Shown here piece by piece: positions 1-6,505 of a stretch of 41,392 bases of DNA. The stretch is taken from contig JAFRDM010000004.1 in the NCBI GenBank assembly GCA_017403885.1, positions 1 to 41,392 on the forward strand. Direction: 5' to 3'. How positions within the stretch are numbered: the first letter of the stretch is position 1; every line of letters starts with the position of its first letter. A model generated the notes under the pieces. It searched no databases. It saw only the letters and a list, made by a program, of their open reading frames with translations, and was not told where the DNA came from. The position numbers and the translations under genes were made by a program. The DNA comes from Oscillospiraceae bacterium (lineage in GTDB: Bacteria > Bacillota > Clostridia > Oscillospirales > Oscillospiraceae).

Positions 1-180
1 ATCGCCAACCCCATCATCAAGAACAACGGCAAGATCCTCGACACCAACGGGCTCGAGGCCTATCTGCCCACGCACGTGCTGATGCTGATCTCGTGCGCGC
101 TGATCTGTCTGAGCTTCGTGCCGCTCGTCTTCGCCGCGCGGCAGCGCGCCCTGCGTGAAAGGGCACAGGACAAGGCATGA
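1..180 (+). CDS. C-terminal end of an unknown membrane protein (partial)
   Basis: An open frame enters from the left edge and stops at TGA 178-180, giving 59 visible residues. They include one strongly hydrophobic stretch (about residues 26-46, LMLISCALICLSFVPLVF) followed by a basic tail rich in Arg and Lys, as at the cytoplasmic end of a multi-pass membrane protein. Its stop overlaps the ATG of the next gene (ATGA), so the two are probably translationally coupled. The visible part is too short to name a family; a transporter is plausible but unsupported. Confidence 0.6.
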   Translation: MANPIIKNNGKILDTNGLEAYLPTHVLMLISCALICLSFVPLVFAARQRALRERAQDKA

Positions 181-1118
181 GGCGCGCGCGGTTTTACGGG
201 GCGCTGGCGGCACTGGCGGTCCTGCCGCCGCTGGCGCTGCACATGGCCGCGGAGGTATGTCTGCGCATGGTCGCCAAGCCCAAACGCTGGAGCGAGACGG
301 GGATGCGCGCGCAGGAGATCGAAAACGGCTTTGCCGACTGCATCGAGGCTTATGAGAAACGCTGGCCGCGCGAGGACTTTTCGATCGTGCGCGGCGACGT
401 GACCATACGCGGAGAGCTGATCGACAACCCCGCCGAGCGCGGCGCGAGAAGAAAGATCGCCGTCGTCTGCCACGGGCAGACCGCCAACCGCTACGCGGCG
501 CTCAAATACGCGGACATCTTCCTGCGCGCGGGCTTTTCGGCGCTGATCTACGACGAGCGCTATTTCGGCCGCTCGGACGGAGACTTCTGCACGCTGGGTC
601 AGGAGGAGTCGAAAGACCTCGCCGCGATCATTGCCTGGGTGCGGGAGCGCTTCGGCGTCGACTGCCTGATCGCACTGCACGGCGAATCGATGGGCGCGGC
701 GACCGCGCTGCTGTCGCTGCGGTATACGAGCGTCGATCTGATCGTCGCGGACTGCCCCTTCGCCGACAGCGAACAGCTCTTCCGCCAGTGGGTCGAGCAG
801 CGTCTGCCGATCCCGCCCGGGCTGATCATGCCGTGGTTCGAGCTTTTGGCCCGCCTGCGCTTTGACTATCACGTGCGCGAAACGAGTCCGATCGCCGCCG
901 TGAGAGGGGCGGAGACGCCGATTTGCTTCATGCACGGCCGGGACGACACCCTGATCCCCTGCGGCCACAGCGAGGAGCTGCTTGCGGCCTGCCGCGACGG
1001 GCGATCCGAGCTCCACCTCTTCGACGGCGCCGATCACGCCCAGTCGATCGTCTCTGACCGGGCGCGCTACGAGGCGCTCCTGCTGGCGTTTTTGAAAAAA
1101 TGCGGCGTGCCGGACTGA
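177..1118 (+). CDS. alpha/beta hydrolase with N-terminal membrane anchor
   Basis: This 313-residue protein has an alpha/beta-hydrolase fold. An N-terminal hydrophobic segment (about residues 7-26) probably anchors it in the membrane with the catalytic domain outside. The oxyanion-region HG sits in VCHGQTANRY (about residue 100). The nucleophile elbow is GESMG, with Ser as nucleophile. A late Asp in HGRDD and His in ADHAQS complete a Ser-Asp-His triad. Length and layout resemble YqkD-type hydrolases of Firmicutes. The substrate cannot be told from sequence. It starts by a 4-base overlap with the upstream membrane protein and ends just before a strong terminator, so it is the last gene of that operon. 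Confidence 0.88.
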   Translation: MRRARFYGALAALAVLPPLALHMAAEVCLRMVAKPKRWSETGMRAQEIENGFADCIEAYEKRWPREDFSIVRGDVTIRGELIDNPAERGARRKIAVVCHGQTANRYAALKYADIFLRAGFSALIYDERYFGRSDGDFCTLGQEESKDLAAIIAWVRERFGVDCLIALHGESMGAATALLSLRYTSVDLIVADCPFADSEQLFRQWVEQRLPIPPGLIMPWFELLARLRFDYHVRETSPIAAVRGAETPICFMHGRDDTLIPCGHSEELLAACRDGRSELHLFDGADHAQSIVSDRARYEALLLAFLKKCGVPD

Positions 1119-1140
1119 ACGGCGCGCATCACGAGAAAAA

Positions 1141-1174
1141 GACTCCCCCGATCCCGCGATCGGGGGAGTCTTTT
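1141..1174 (+). terminator. Rho-independent terminator after the hydrolase
   Basis: A perfect 12-bp stem (1141-1152 with 1159-1170), a 6-base loop and TTTT follow the hydrolase stop. A run of A precedes the stem. Confidence 0.9.
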
Positions 1175-1255
1175 CGTCCGGCGGGCTTTTATGAGAAAAC
1201 GCCAGCAGGAGCGCGCGGGAAAGGGGAATACGAAAAGAAAAAGCTTTCCCGCACG

Positions 1256-1289
1256 TGTGACAGAGCTGTGACGGACGCTGTGCTATGCT
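1256..1289 (+). promoter_or_regulatory. candidate activator-dependent promoter with phased TGTGAC repeats
   Basis: TGTGAC occurs at 1256-1261 and again at 1267-1272, exactly 11 bp apart, and the partial copy TGTGCT follows at 1279. A -10-like TATGCT lies at 1284-1289, but no good -35 hexamer exists at 17 bp. Direct repeats with 11-bp phasing just upstream of a -10 are how OmpR/PhoB-family response regulators typically bind. The regulator itself is not in the window. Confidence 0.4.
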
Positions 1290-1342
1290 CGAATCGTCAA
1301 AGGAAAACGAACGGATGATAATTCAAAAAACGGAGGGAAAAC

Positions 1343-1444
1343 ATGAATACCTACAAGTTCAAAGAGATCCTGAAATGGTTGTTCACGCCGGTGTCGACTG
1401 AGTATTCCTTCAGGACGTTCACGGGATACGCCATGTATTTCTGA
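1343..1444 (+). CDS. 33-residue small protein, unknown
   Basis: A short ORF with a good ribosome binding site (GGAGGG at 1332-1337, 5 bases before ATG) ends at TGA 1442-1444. The peptide begins basic and amphipathic (MNTYKFKEILKWLF) and ends rich in Thr, Tyr and Phe; it has no cysteine and no clear signal peptide. It lies between a candidate regulated promoter and a second small ORF that also has its own RBS, so the pair looks like a two-gene transcript. I recognise no family. It could be a small membrane-associated protein or secreted peptide, or a chance ORF. The RBS is the main support. Confidence 0.45.
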   Translation: MNTYKFKEILKWLFTPVSTEYSFRTFTGYAMYF

Positions 1445-1479
1445 TCGGCAAAAGAAAAAGAGGGAGAAAAGGAGAGATC

Positions 1480-1689
1480 ATGATAAAAAACAGGCGGGTC
1501 TTCACCAGGATCGCTCGCGACAGCGCGCCGTTCTTCGTACTCATCAACGCCGCGCTGGTCGTCAGCGCTCTCGCGTTCTGCGATACCGTTCAGTTCGACG
1601 CCCTGCTGTGCGTGGTCGCTCCGATCCTCTGCGGGATCGTGTGCTGTCTTGCGGAGAAGACCCTGCGCATGCAGACGCGGAACGGGTGA
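1480..1689 (+). CDS. 69-residue two-TM small membrane protein, unknown
   Basis: The ATG is preceded by AAAGGAGAG at good spacing. The 69 residues start basic (MIKNRRVFTRIAR), followed by two hydrophobic stretches (about 17-34 and 40-58, the second with several Cys) and a short basic tail. This predicts a hairpin membrane protein with both ends in the cytoplasm. It follows the 33-residue ORF by 35 bases and precedes a terminator at 1727-1753, so both probably share one mRNA. No family is recognised. Confidence 0.6.
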   Translation: MIKNRRVFTRIARDSAPFFVLINAALVVSALAFCDTVQFDALLCVVAPILCGIVCCLAEKTLRMQTRNG

Positions 1690-1726
1690 TGCGCGGGACG
1701 GCCGCCAAAAGGATATGACGCTTTGC

Positions 1727-1753
1727 CGCCGGAACGATCGTTCCGGCGTTTTT
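1727..1753 (+). terminator. Rho-independent terminator
   Basis: A perfect 22-bp palindrome at 1727-1748 is followed by TTTTT. It ends the small-ORF transcript. Confidence 0.85.
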
Positions 1754-1765
1754 CTTTCTTCCTGC

Positions 1766-1794
1766 TGGACAATTGCCGGGAAAAGGGAGATAAT
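1766..1794 (+). promoter_or_regulatory. sigma-A-type promoter for the 1828-4058 operon
   Basis: TGGACA (1766-1771) and GATAAT (1789-1794) are separated by 17 bp, 33 bases upstream of the ATG at 1828. Confidence 0.65.
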
Positions 1795-1827
1795 ATAAAA
1801 AACAATGTAAGACGGGCAGGTGAGCGC

Positions 1828-2346
1828 ATGGAAAAAGAACTCCGGCGCGGGCGGAGCACGCTGCAGATACTCGGCGTGGGCATGATCGTTTTCGCGCTGT
1901 GGGACATCGCCAAATATTTCCTGATCATGCTGATGATCGCGCCCGACGAGACGGGCGGAAACGGCGCGGCCGCCGATCCGTTTCCGGTCGCGGAGCAGCC
2001 GGAGAACGTCCTCGCGATCGCGGTAGGCGTCCTCGTTCTTCTGATGCTCCTGCTGATCCTGGGCCTCGCGCTGCGGATCCGCATCGGCCGCGCCGCGCGC
2101 GCCGAGGGGCTCGGAAGGCCCCACCGCGGCTATCTGGGCATCTGCTTCGCGGTCTTTGCCGTTCAGGTCTGCCTCTTCGGCCTGGGCGTGTGGAGCTTCG
2201 CCTCCGGGTACAGCAGCGATCAGACGCTGCTGCAGATCTTCGCCTCGTTGCTGCTGGAGCTCTGTTCGCTGATCACGACGGGCGAGCTGGGGCTTACGGC
2301 GCTGAAGGTCCGAAAGCTGAAAAAGCAGCTCGGCGAAGCGGGGTGA
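1828..2346 (+). CDS. four-TM membrane protein, unknown
   Basis: The 172-residue product has four hydrophobic segments (about residues 12-37, 60-83, 100-123 and 131-152) and a basic C-terminus. The open frame extends further upstream, but that part lies over a terminator and promoter. ATG 1828 has AGGTGA four bases upstream and is the better start. It is first of three genes in a row: the DUF6765-like gene starts 6 bases after its stop, and that gene overlaps the HdeD-like gene. No named family is recognised. Confidence 0.75.
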   Translation: MEKELRRGRSTLQILGVGMIVFALWDIAKYFLIMLMIAPDETGGNGAAADPFPVAEQPENVLAIAVGVLVLLMLLLILGLALRIRIGRAARAEGLGRPHRGYLGICFAVFAVQVCLFGLGVWSFASGYSSDQTLLQIFASLLLELCSLITTGELGLTALKVRKLKKQLGEAG

Positions 2347-2352
2347 TCGGAT

Positions 2353-3519
2353 ATGCAGAAGGACTTTCATTATTACGCGACCTACTGCGCCGCCTGCCTC
2401 GCGGGCTGGTCTCATGACGAAGCTATGGCGATCTGCTACAGCGCGCAGTTGGTGGACTGGTGCTCGCTGAGCTTTTTGAACGGCCTCAAGGGGCCGACGG
2501 CCGCGGCGACGACACAGCTGCAGCTGGAGCTGATGAAGGCGCGGACCGATTTGATCGGTCTGCAGGACATCACCCGCATCTGGGCCTCCTTTCACTTCCT
2601 GCCCTACGATCTCCACGCGGCGGTGAGGCGGTCGGGGCGAACATACCGCAGCAAGTACCGCCTGATCTGCCGCCCGAACGGCGCGCTGCTTGCCGAGACG
2701 GTGGAGCTGGCGAAGAAGCGGGGCCTCCAGGCGGCGGGCATCGCGATGCACGTTCTGGCCGACACCTGGGCGCACAGCTACTTTGCGGGAACGCCCTCGC
2801 TGGTCATCAACAACACCGACTATTATTTCCGCGAGCTGCTGCGCGAGGGCGAGCGGGAGATCGAGCGGCCCATCCGCTTCCGCCACAGTCCCGGCGCGCC
2901 GGACGATCTCGAGCAGGGCCTTTACTCCAACAGCATCTTCCGCTGGGAAGAGAACTCCATCATGAACCTCGGCCACGGCCGGGCGGGCCATCTGCCGGAT
3001 TACTGCTTCATCCGCTACAAGTATCTGCCCGCCTGGGGCGGCTACGAGGAAATCGTCAAGGACAATCCGGCGGATTACTACAAGGCCTTCTGCCAGATGA
3101 TCCACGCGCTGAAATACCTCCGGGGGAGCATTCCCTCCTTCGCGCTCGGCGCCTATGACACCGAGGCGGCCGCCCCCTGGGAGGACGAGATCAGGGCCAT
3201 CCTCGAAAAACGCCAGCTCGACGCCTGCGCGGACTGGCGGGCGCTCGGCGAAAAGATCGCGGGGCAGACGATCGAGGACTTTGACCTGGAAAAATACCGG
3301 GCGGAATACCTCGCCGCGCCCGAGGCGGACAGGGGCGGGACCTTCCTCGGCGCCTTCTTTATCGCCGCCATGGCGCAGAAGAGCATGGTGACGAACCGGA
3401 TCTTCAGATCCGGCAATCTGCTGGCGGGCTTTTCGGCCGACTTTGCGCAAAAGGGTTTCCGCGGGATACGCGATTACCGCAGACTGCTGGACCGCGGCGG
3501 AAAGGAGGATGAGCCATGA
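2353..3519 (+). CDS. DUF6765-like protein, possible HD/phospholipase-C-like hydrolase
   Basis: The 388 residues begin DFHYYATYCAA and contain ICYSAQLVDW, which I associate with the DUF6765 family of Firmicutes. Conserved-looking His and Asp positions include HVLADTWAHSYFAGTP (about residues 131-146) and FHFLPYDLH, a pattern like the metal-binding helices of zinc-dependent phospholipase C proteins. There is no signal peptide or membrane segment. It sits between two membrane proteins and overlaps the second by ATGA, so it may act at the membrane. Family placement is fairly likely; enzyme activity is inference only. Confidence 0.75.
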   Translation: MQKDFHYYATYCAACLAGWSHDEAMAICYSAQLVDWCSLSFLNGLKGPTAAATTQLQLELMKARTDLIGLQDITRIWASFHFLPYDLHAAVRRSGRTYRSKYRLICRPNGALLAETVELAKKRGLQAAGIAMHVLADTWAHSYFAGTPSLVINNTDYYFRELLREGEREIERPIRFRHSPGAPDDLEQGLYSNSIFRWEENSIMNLGHGRAGHLPDYCFIRYKYLPAWGGYEEIVKDNPADYYKAFCQMIHALKYLRGSIPSFALGAYDTEAAAPWEDEIRAILEKRQLDACADWRALGEKIAGQTIEDFDLEKYRAEYLAAPEADRGGTFLGAFFIAAMAQKSMVTNRIFRSGNLLAGFSADFAQKGFRGIRDYRRLLDRGGKEDEP

Positions 3520-4058
3520 CGCTGACACAGCGGATCGGAAAGATCCTCAACGCGGCTTTCACCGTCCTCGGGGTGCTGATTATGGTCTGGATGGGGGAGG
3601 ACGGCTTTTTCCTGGTGAGCTTTCTGCTCAGCCTGTCGATGATCCTCTTCGGCCTGCGCAAGCTGCTGTTCTATTTCACGATGGCGCGGCACATGGTCGA
3701 CGGCCGCAGCATCCTGTACATCGGCGTGATCGCGCTGGATTTCGGCGTGTTCTCTCTCTCTGTCTCGCGGAACGTGGCGCTGTTCATCACGCTTTATCTG
3801 CTCGGCACGCACGGGTTCGCCGGCGTGATGGACATCCTGCGCGCGCGGGAGGCGCGCAGGTTCAAATCGCCGTCCTGGCGGCTGAGTCTGGCGACGGGCG
3901 TCGTGAATCTGGCCTTCGGCGTCTCCGCGCTGTTTTTCTGCATCGTCAGCGCGGGGCTGAGAGAGCTGACGCTGATCTACGCCGCCGGGCTGCTGTTCGC
4001 GGCGATCTCCCGTCTGGTCAGAGCGTTCCGCAAGACCGCGATCGTCTATATCCAGTAA
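3516..4058 (+). CDS. HdeD-like (DUF308) six-TM membrane protein
   Basis: The 180 residues are almost entirely hydrophobic, with about six membrane segments arranged as two similar halves separated by a basic loop (LRAREARRFKS, about residues 110-120). This is the usual layout of HdeD/DUF308 proteins, whose biochemical role in Firmicutes is unknown. Its ATG overlaps the stop of the DUF6765-like gene, so the two are coupled. The operon ends at the terminator hairpin at 4092-4146. Confidence 0.75.
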   Translation: MTLTQRIGKILNAAFTVLGVLIMVWMGEDGFFLVSFLLSLSMILFGLRKLLFYFTMARHMVDGRSILYIGVIALDFGVFSLSVSRNVALFITLYLLGTHGFAGVMDILRAREARRFKSPSWRLSLATGVVNLAFGVSALFFCIVSAGLRELTLIYAAGLLFAAISRLVRAFRKTAIVYIQ

Positions 4059-4083
4059 GCGAAAAGGCGTTAAGCCCTCTTTC

Positions 4084-4112
4084 GCATAACCAAAACCCTC
4101 CTGCAAATACTA
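4084..4112 (+). promoter_or_regulatory. candidate sigma-G promoter for spoVT
   Basis: GCATA at 4084-4088 and AATACTA at 4106-4112 are 17 bp apart. They match the sigma-G pattern (GYATR, 17-18 bp, CATAMTA) at all but one base. spoVT of Bacillus subtilis is sigma-G-dependent. The predicted transcript start, near 4119-4120, lies in the loop of the upstream operon's terminator. Confidence 0.6.
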
Positions 4113-4146
4113 TCTGAGAAATGAGATAGAAACGCAGGAGGGTTTT
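4092..4146 (+). terminator. long terminator hairpin whose 3' arm carries the spoVT ribosome binding site
   Basis: A 13-bp outer stem (4092-4104 with 4134-4146) and a 6-bp inner stem (4110-4115 with 4124-4129) end in TTTT. The 3' arm contains the AGGAGGG ribosome binding site of spoVT. On transcripts from upstream it terminates and hides the site. A transcript starting inside the loop lacks the 5' arm and leaves the site open. Confidence 0.75.
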
Positions 4147-4151
4147 GCCAT

Positions 4152-4694
4152 ATGAAAGCGACAGGCATCGTGCGGCGGATCGACGATCTCGGCCGCGTTG
4201 TGATCCCCAAGGAGCTGCGCCGTACCATGCGACTGCGCGAGGGGGCCCCGCTGGAGATCTTCACGGACAAGGGCGGCGAATTGATTTTCAAAAAGTATTC
4301 CCCGATCGGAGAGTTGTCCGATTTTGCCGCGGATCTTTGCGAGAGCCTGCGCCGCGTCTCGGACGCGGCCGCGGCCGTCTGCGACCGCGACGGCGTGATC
4401 GCAGTGGCCGGCGCGTCGAAAAAGGAGTTGACGGGCCGGGCCGTCAGCGCGGAGCTGGGCGAGCTGATGGAAAAGCGCGCCTTTTACCGCCGTTCCTCCG
4501 GCGCGGCGTGCGTTCCGGTCTGCGAGGGCGCGGCGCGCTACGCCGCCGAGATCGCCGCGCCGATCCTCTGCGAGGGAGACGTCGTGGGCGCGGTGCTGTT
4601 TCTGGCGGCGGAAGGGGCAAAAAGCTGCGGCGAGACGGAAGAAAAGCTCGCCCGCGCAGCCGCGCATTTCCTCGGAAGACAAATGGAAGGATAA
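4152..4694 (+). CDS. spoVT: stage V sporulation protein T, AbrB-family regulator
   Basis: The 180 residues match SpoVT along their length. An N-terminal swapped-hairpin AbrB DNA-binding domain (MKATGIVRRIDDLGRVVIPK, about residues 1-50) is followed by a GAF-like domain ending in FLGRQMEG, the ending typical of SpoVT. In Bacillus, SpoVT acts in the forespore to adjust sigma-G-dependent genes for spore coat, germination and resistance functions. Its presence is the best evidence that this organism makes spores. It is a single-gene unit with its own sigma-G-like promoter and is followed at once by the promoter of the ABC-F gene. Confidence 0.95.
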   Translation: MKATGIVRRIDDLGRVVIPKELRRTMRLREGAPLEIFTDKGGELIFKKYSPIGELSDFAADLCESLRRVSDAAAAVCDRDGVIAVAGASKKELTGRAVSAELGELMEKRAFYRRSSGAACVPVCEGAARYAAEIAAPILCEGDVVGAVLFLAAEGAKSCGETEEKLARAAAHFLGRQMEG

Positions 4695-4699
4695 TGGGC

Positions 4700-4728
4700 T
4701 TGCATTTTTCTTCCATATGCGCTATGCT
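4700..4728 (+). promoter_or_regulatory. promoter of the ABC-F leader
   Basis: TTGCAT (4700-4705) and TATGCT (4723-4728) have a 17-bp spacer. Transcription would start near 4735, giving a leader of about 220 bases. Confidence 0.75.
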
Positions 4729-4756
4729 GTAAAAAAACGAAAGGAGACTCGGACGA

Positions 4757-4774
4757 GTGATTATTTCCTGCTGA
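4757..4774 (+). CDS. possible 5-codon leader peptide
   Basis: AAAGGAG (4740-4746) precedes GTG ATT ATT TCC TGC TGA by 10 bases, encoding M-I-I-S-C. The codons include TTTCCTGC (4764-4771), a segment repeated exactly in the loop and 3' arm of the downstream terminator. Such very short upstream ORFs are typical of antibiotic-sensing attenuators. The GTG start and small size keep confidence moderate. Confidence 0.4.
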   Translation: MIISC

Positions 4775-4895
4775 TTCCAAGGTGCGATTTACGGCGCGGC
4801 TCTGTGGAGACCGCGAACTTTGTCGTGCCTGCCGATGCGCAGGAAAGCATTCTTTCGACCTCTGACAAGATCGGTGCATGCCGTGTCATGCCCTC

Positions 4896-4937
4896 TTTGC
4901 GGCCGTGGGATCATTTCCTGCGGCCGCAAATTCTTTT
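4896..4937 (+). terminator. leader terminator (attenuator) upstream of the ABC-F gene
   Basis: A 10-bp GC-rich stem (4896-4905 with 4921-4930), a 15-base loop and TTCTTTT lie 17-58 bases before the ABC-F ATG, downstream of its own promoter. A terminator in this position implies conditional readthrough. Confidence 0.7.
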
Positions 4938-4953
4938 CCATGGGGGCGATAAC

Positions 4954-6465
4954 ATGGCACGGATAAACGTGACGGATCTCAGCTTTGCCTATCCGGGCAG
5001 CTTCGACAATATTTTTGAACATACGAGCTTTCAGATTGACACGGACTGGAAGCTGGGCTTTATCGGCCGCAACGGACGCGGCAAAACGACCTTTCTGAAG
5101 CTGCTGATGGGGGAATATCCCTACCAGGGGCAGATCGACGCGCCGACGGTCTTCGACTATTTTCCGTTTCCGGTGCCGCATCCGGACTATCTCACCGGCG
5201 AGGCCGCCGAGGAGATCAGCCCCGACGTGCCGAGCTGGCGGCTCGAGCGGGAGATGGCTGCGCTGGACCTTGACGGCGAGCTGCTGCTGCGGCCCTTCGA
5301 GACGCTCTCCAAGGGCGAGCAGACCAAGCTGCTGCTGGCGCTGCTCTTCGCGCGGGAGAACCGCTTTCTGCTCATCGACGAGCCGACCAACCACCTTGAT
5401 ATCCGCGGCCGCGAGTTGGTCAGCCGCTATCTCAGAGGGAAAAAGGGCTTCATCCTCGTCAGTCACGACCGCGTCTTCCTCGACGGCTGCGTGGATCACA
5501 TCCTCTCGATCAATCGCGCGGACATCGAGGTGCAGCGAGGGAACTTTTCCAGCTGGTGGGAAAACAAACAGCGGCAGGACGCCTATGAGCTCGCCGAGAA
5601 CGAACGGCTGAAAAAGGACATCCGCCGCCTGCGGGACACGGCGCGGGAAAAGGCGCAGTGGTCGGACACGGCCGAGCGCCGCAAAAAGGGCGCCGAGAAA
5701 GCCAAAGCGGACAACGTCAAGGGCTGGGCGCCGCTGCAGGGGGCCAAGTCCAAAAAGCAGATGGCGCGCTCCAAAGCCATCGAAGGGCGGCTGGAGACCG
5801 CGATCGAGGAAAAGGAAGGCCTGCTGAAAAACCTCGAGGAGACGGAAGCGCTCAAGCTTGCCCAAATCCCCTTTTACACCGACCGCCTTGTCGAGCTGCG
5901 CGACCTCACGGTCGACTACGGCGGGGGAGCGCTCTTCGAGCCGCTGCGCCTCACGCTGCGGACGGGTGACCGACTGGCTCTGACAGGGCCCAACGGCAGC
6001 GGGAAATCCAGTCTGCTCAAGCTGATCTGCGGTGAGGAGATCCCCCATAAGGGCCTTATCGAAAGGGCCAGCCGCCTGAAGATCTCCTATGTACCGCAGG
6101 ATACGGCCTTTCTGCGGGGAGACCTCAGGGACTTTGCCCGCGAGCGGGACATCGACGAGAGTCTGTTCAAGGCGATCCTGCGCAAGCTGGACTTTCCGCG
6201 TGTGCAGTTTGAAAAGGACATGGCCGATTTCAGCGCGGGACAGAAGAAAAAAGTGCTCATCGCGGCGAGCCTGTGCGAAAAGGCGCATCTGCACGTCTGG
6301 GACGAGCCGATGAACTACATCGATCTGTATTCCCGCATGCAGCTCGAGGATCTGATCCTGCGATGCGCGCCGACGCTGCTCTTCGTCGAGCATGACCGTG
6401 TCTTCTGCGGAAAGGTGTCCACGGCGGCGGTCGAGCTGCGGCCGGGACCGAACGCAGACAAATGA
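4954..6465 (+). CDS. Lsa-type ABC-F ribosomal protection protein
   Basis: The 503-residue protein has two ABC ATPase domains and no membrane segments, the ABC-F layout. Domain 1 has GRNGRGKTT (Walker A), LSKGEQTK (signature) and LLIDEPTNHLD (Walker B). Domain 2 has GPNGSGKSS, FSAGQKKK and VWDEPMNYIDL. The charged linker lies at about residues 200-300. Length and motif wording resemble the Lsa/CplR group, which rescues ribosomes from lincosamides, streptogramin A and pleuromutilins. The frame is open back to 4717, but the region before 4954 carries a promoter, a short uORF and a terminator. ATG 4954 has GGGGGCG upstream. The drug range is inferred, not shown. Confidence 0.88.
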   Translation: MARINVTDLSFAYPGSFDNIFEHTSFQIDTDWKLGFIGRNGRGKTTFLKLLMGEYPYQGQIDAPTVFDYFPFPVPHPDYLTGEAAEEISPDVPSWRLEREMAALDLDGELLLRPFETLSKGEQTKLLLALLFARENRFLLIDEPTNHLDIRGRELVSRYLRGKKGFILVSHDRVFLDGCVDHILSINRADIEVQRGNFSSWWENKQRQDAYELAENERLKKDIRRLRDTAREKAQWSDTAERRKKGAEKAKADNVKGWAPLQGAKSKKQMARSKAIEGRLETAIEEKEGLLKNLEETEALKLAQIPFYTDRLVELRDLTVDYGGGALFEPLRLTLRTGDRLALTGPNGSGKSSLLKLICGEEIPHKGLIERASRLKISYVPQDTAFLRGDLRDFARERDIDESLFKAILRKLDFPRVQFEKDMADFSAGQKKKVLIAASLCEKAHLHVWDEPMNYIDLYSRMQLEDLILRCAPTLLFVEHDRVFCGKVSTAAVELRPGPNADK

Positions 6466-6505
6466 ACGAAAAACACAGTATATACAGAATAAAAGGAGTG
6501 TCATC

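Noticed and set aside
1351..3528. Long minus-strand open frame of 725 codons
   Set aside because: It runs antisense to three clear plus-strand genes with ribosome binding sites. Its composition (Arg, Ala, Gln and His rich, no domains) is typical of shadow frames in GC-rich DNA.
4717..4953. N-terminal extension of the ABC-F protein
   Set aside because: The extra 79 codons cover a uORF and a terminator hairpin, have no similarity to ABC-F proteins, and lack a ribosome binding site at the first ATG.
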